From assembly GCF_022321485.1 (NCBI RefSeq), contig NZ_JAKOGG010000014.1, positions 35,216-99,215 on the forward strand: DNA of 64,000 nucleotides. The letters run 5' to 3'. This stretch comes from Shewanella electrica. Lineage in GTDB: Bacteria > Pseudomonadota > Gammaproteobacteria > Enterobacterales > Shewanellaceae. The notes beneath the pieces were generated by a model that saw only the letters and a list, made by a program, of their open reading frames with translations, was not told the DNA's origin and did not search any database. The translations under genes and the position numbers were made by a program. Shown piece by piece: positions 63,416 to 64,000 of the stretch; position 1 is the first letter of the stretch; the number at the start of each line of letters is the position of its first letter.

Positions 63416-63936
63416 ATGGACATGAAAGCTAAATCATCAATCATTCGAAAATATAGAACTGACAGACTTTGGTCTCAAGAACACCTCGCTAAAGTCTCAG
63501 GGCTTGGGCTAAGGACGATTCAAAGATTGGAGTCTAGGGGGAGTGGGTCTCAGGAGTCTATAAGGGCATTAGCTTCTGTTTTTGAGATAAATGCCGATAC
63601 TCTAGTGTGGCCTGATGGAAACTTTCAAACTTATAAACACAGGCAATGGGGTCTACTTGCAATAATATCACTAGCTCTTCTCGCAGTAATCGTTCTTATT
63701 ATTAACGACGTGGTGTACACAATACCAGCGGCCGGCCTAGGAGTGCTTTTTGGGGGGCTAACAGTAATTTGCTTCATATTCAGTTCAATGACTATTGAAG
63801 TGAATGAAAGTGAAATAAGTTGGTATTTTGGCCCGGGAGTGTTCAGAAAGGCGCTCCCCTTAGAAGAAGTCGGTAGTTGTATGAAAGTTAAAAACTCAAT
63901 ATGGATGGGCTTTGGCATTCACGCAGGGTGAGAGCA
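63209..63936. repeat. 13-bp inverted repeat bracketing the XRE gene
   Basis: TGCTCTCACCCTG at 63209-63221 and its exact reverse complement CAGGGTGAGAGCA at 63924-63936, 702 bp apart. The right copy contains the stop codon of the XRE gene. No direct flanking duplication is visible. Confidence 0.55.
63416..63931 (+). CDS. XRE-type regulator with membrane helices (probably truncated)
   Basis: The 171-residue protein has an N-terminal Cro/CI helix-turn-helix (residues ~8-62: IIRKYRTDRLWSQEHLAKVSGLGLRTIQRLESRG, SQESIRALASVFEINADTL), two membrane helices (about 76-95 and 98-121) and a short beta-rich tail (IEVNESEISWYFGPGVFRKALPLEEV). Proteins with this layout usually continue beyond the KNSIWMGFGIH region; here the frame stops within the 13-bp inverted repeat, suggesting a rearranged 3' end. 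ATG 63416 is behind GAGGGTCATACGAA. From 63932 to the window end I see no gene. Confidence 0.75.
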   Translation: MDMKAKSSIIRKYRTDRLWSQEHLAKVSGLGLRTIQRLESRGSGSQESIRALASVFEINADTLVWPDGNFQTYKHRQWGLLAIISLALLAVIVLIINDVVYTIPAAGLGVLFGGLTVICFIFSSMTIEVNESEISWYFGPGVFRKALPLEEVGSCMKVKNSIWMGFGIHAG

Positions 63937-64000
63937 TGAATGCCTAAATATCACTCAACGCATTTAAACCCGCTGTTAGTACCAGCTCTAGGTAGTCAGT

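Noticed and set aside
61139-64000. Chromosomal integron cassette array
   Set aside because: Small ORFs and repeats suggested it, but no regularly spaced attC-like sites with paired GTTRRRY/RYYYAAC ends were seen, and there is no integrase in the window.

Overview
The window is chromosomal DNA of a gammaproteobacterium, most likely Shewanella or a close relative. The gyrA-serC-aminotransferase-aroA-cmk-rpsA-ihfB-lapAB-pyrF order, the EarP/EF-P(Arg32) pair, an adhE promoter with a HexR-type operator and the ald/lrp divergon all fit Shewanellaceae. No genome was available to confirm the species. No phage, CRISPR array or rRNA was seen.

Positions 1-41100 are a core-genome backbone. It runs: gyrA (5' end cut by the window edge), serC, an aspartate/aromatic aminotransferase, aroA, cmk, rpsA, ihfB, lapA-lapB-pyrF-yaiL, adhE with ychE/marC, the dNTP pair yfbR-dgt, alaA, an NhaC-type antiporter, efp and earP, fldA-ybfE-ybfF opposite seqA-pgm, trxB, ald/lrp, ftsK-lolA-rarA-crcB-serS (plus an unlisted 41-aa membrane protein), tusDCB-tusE, yccA, and a PunR-like LysR regulator. 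Most units end in clear intrinsic terminators. A 264-bp element with terminal inverted repeats (MITE-like) touches the tusE stop codon and abuts a 5'-less membrane-protein reading frame.

Positions 41200-41770 hold two identical tRNA-Ser(UGA) genes, each with its own promoter and terminator. After them the content becomes accessory: an exported GH2 beta-galactosidase with an upstream secreted GH5 glycanase; a three-gene signalling module (REC-EAL protein, 1589-aa hybrid kinase carrying a LOV-like photosensory domain, double-receiver protein); a Fur-box TonB siderophore receptor; a Ser-type sulfatase; an unknown membrane protein; and fumC.

The last 3 kb (61139-64000) is a low-density region. 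It contains two decayed copies of the same C-terminal gene fragment, a small membrane protein made of two tandem repeats, unknown ORFs, and an XRE regulator fused to membrane helices whose stop lies inside a 13-bp inverted repeat. The most unusual item is the putative light-responsive Cache-LOV-PAS phosphorelay kinase coupled by overlapping genes to a c-di-GMP phosphodiesterase.
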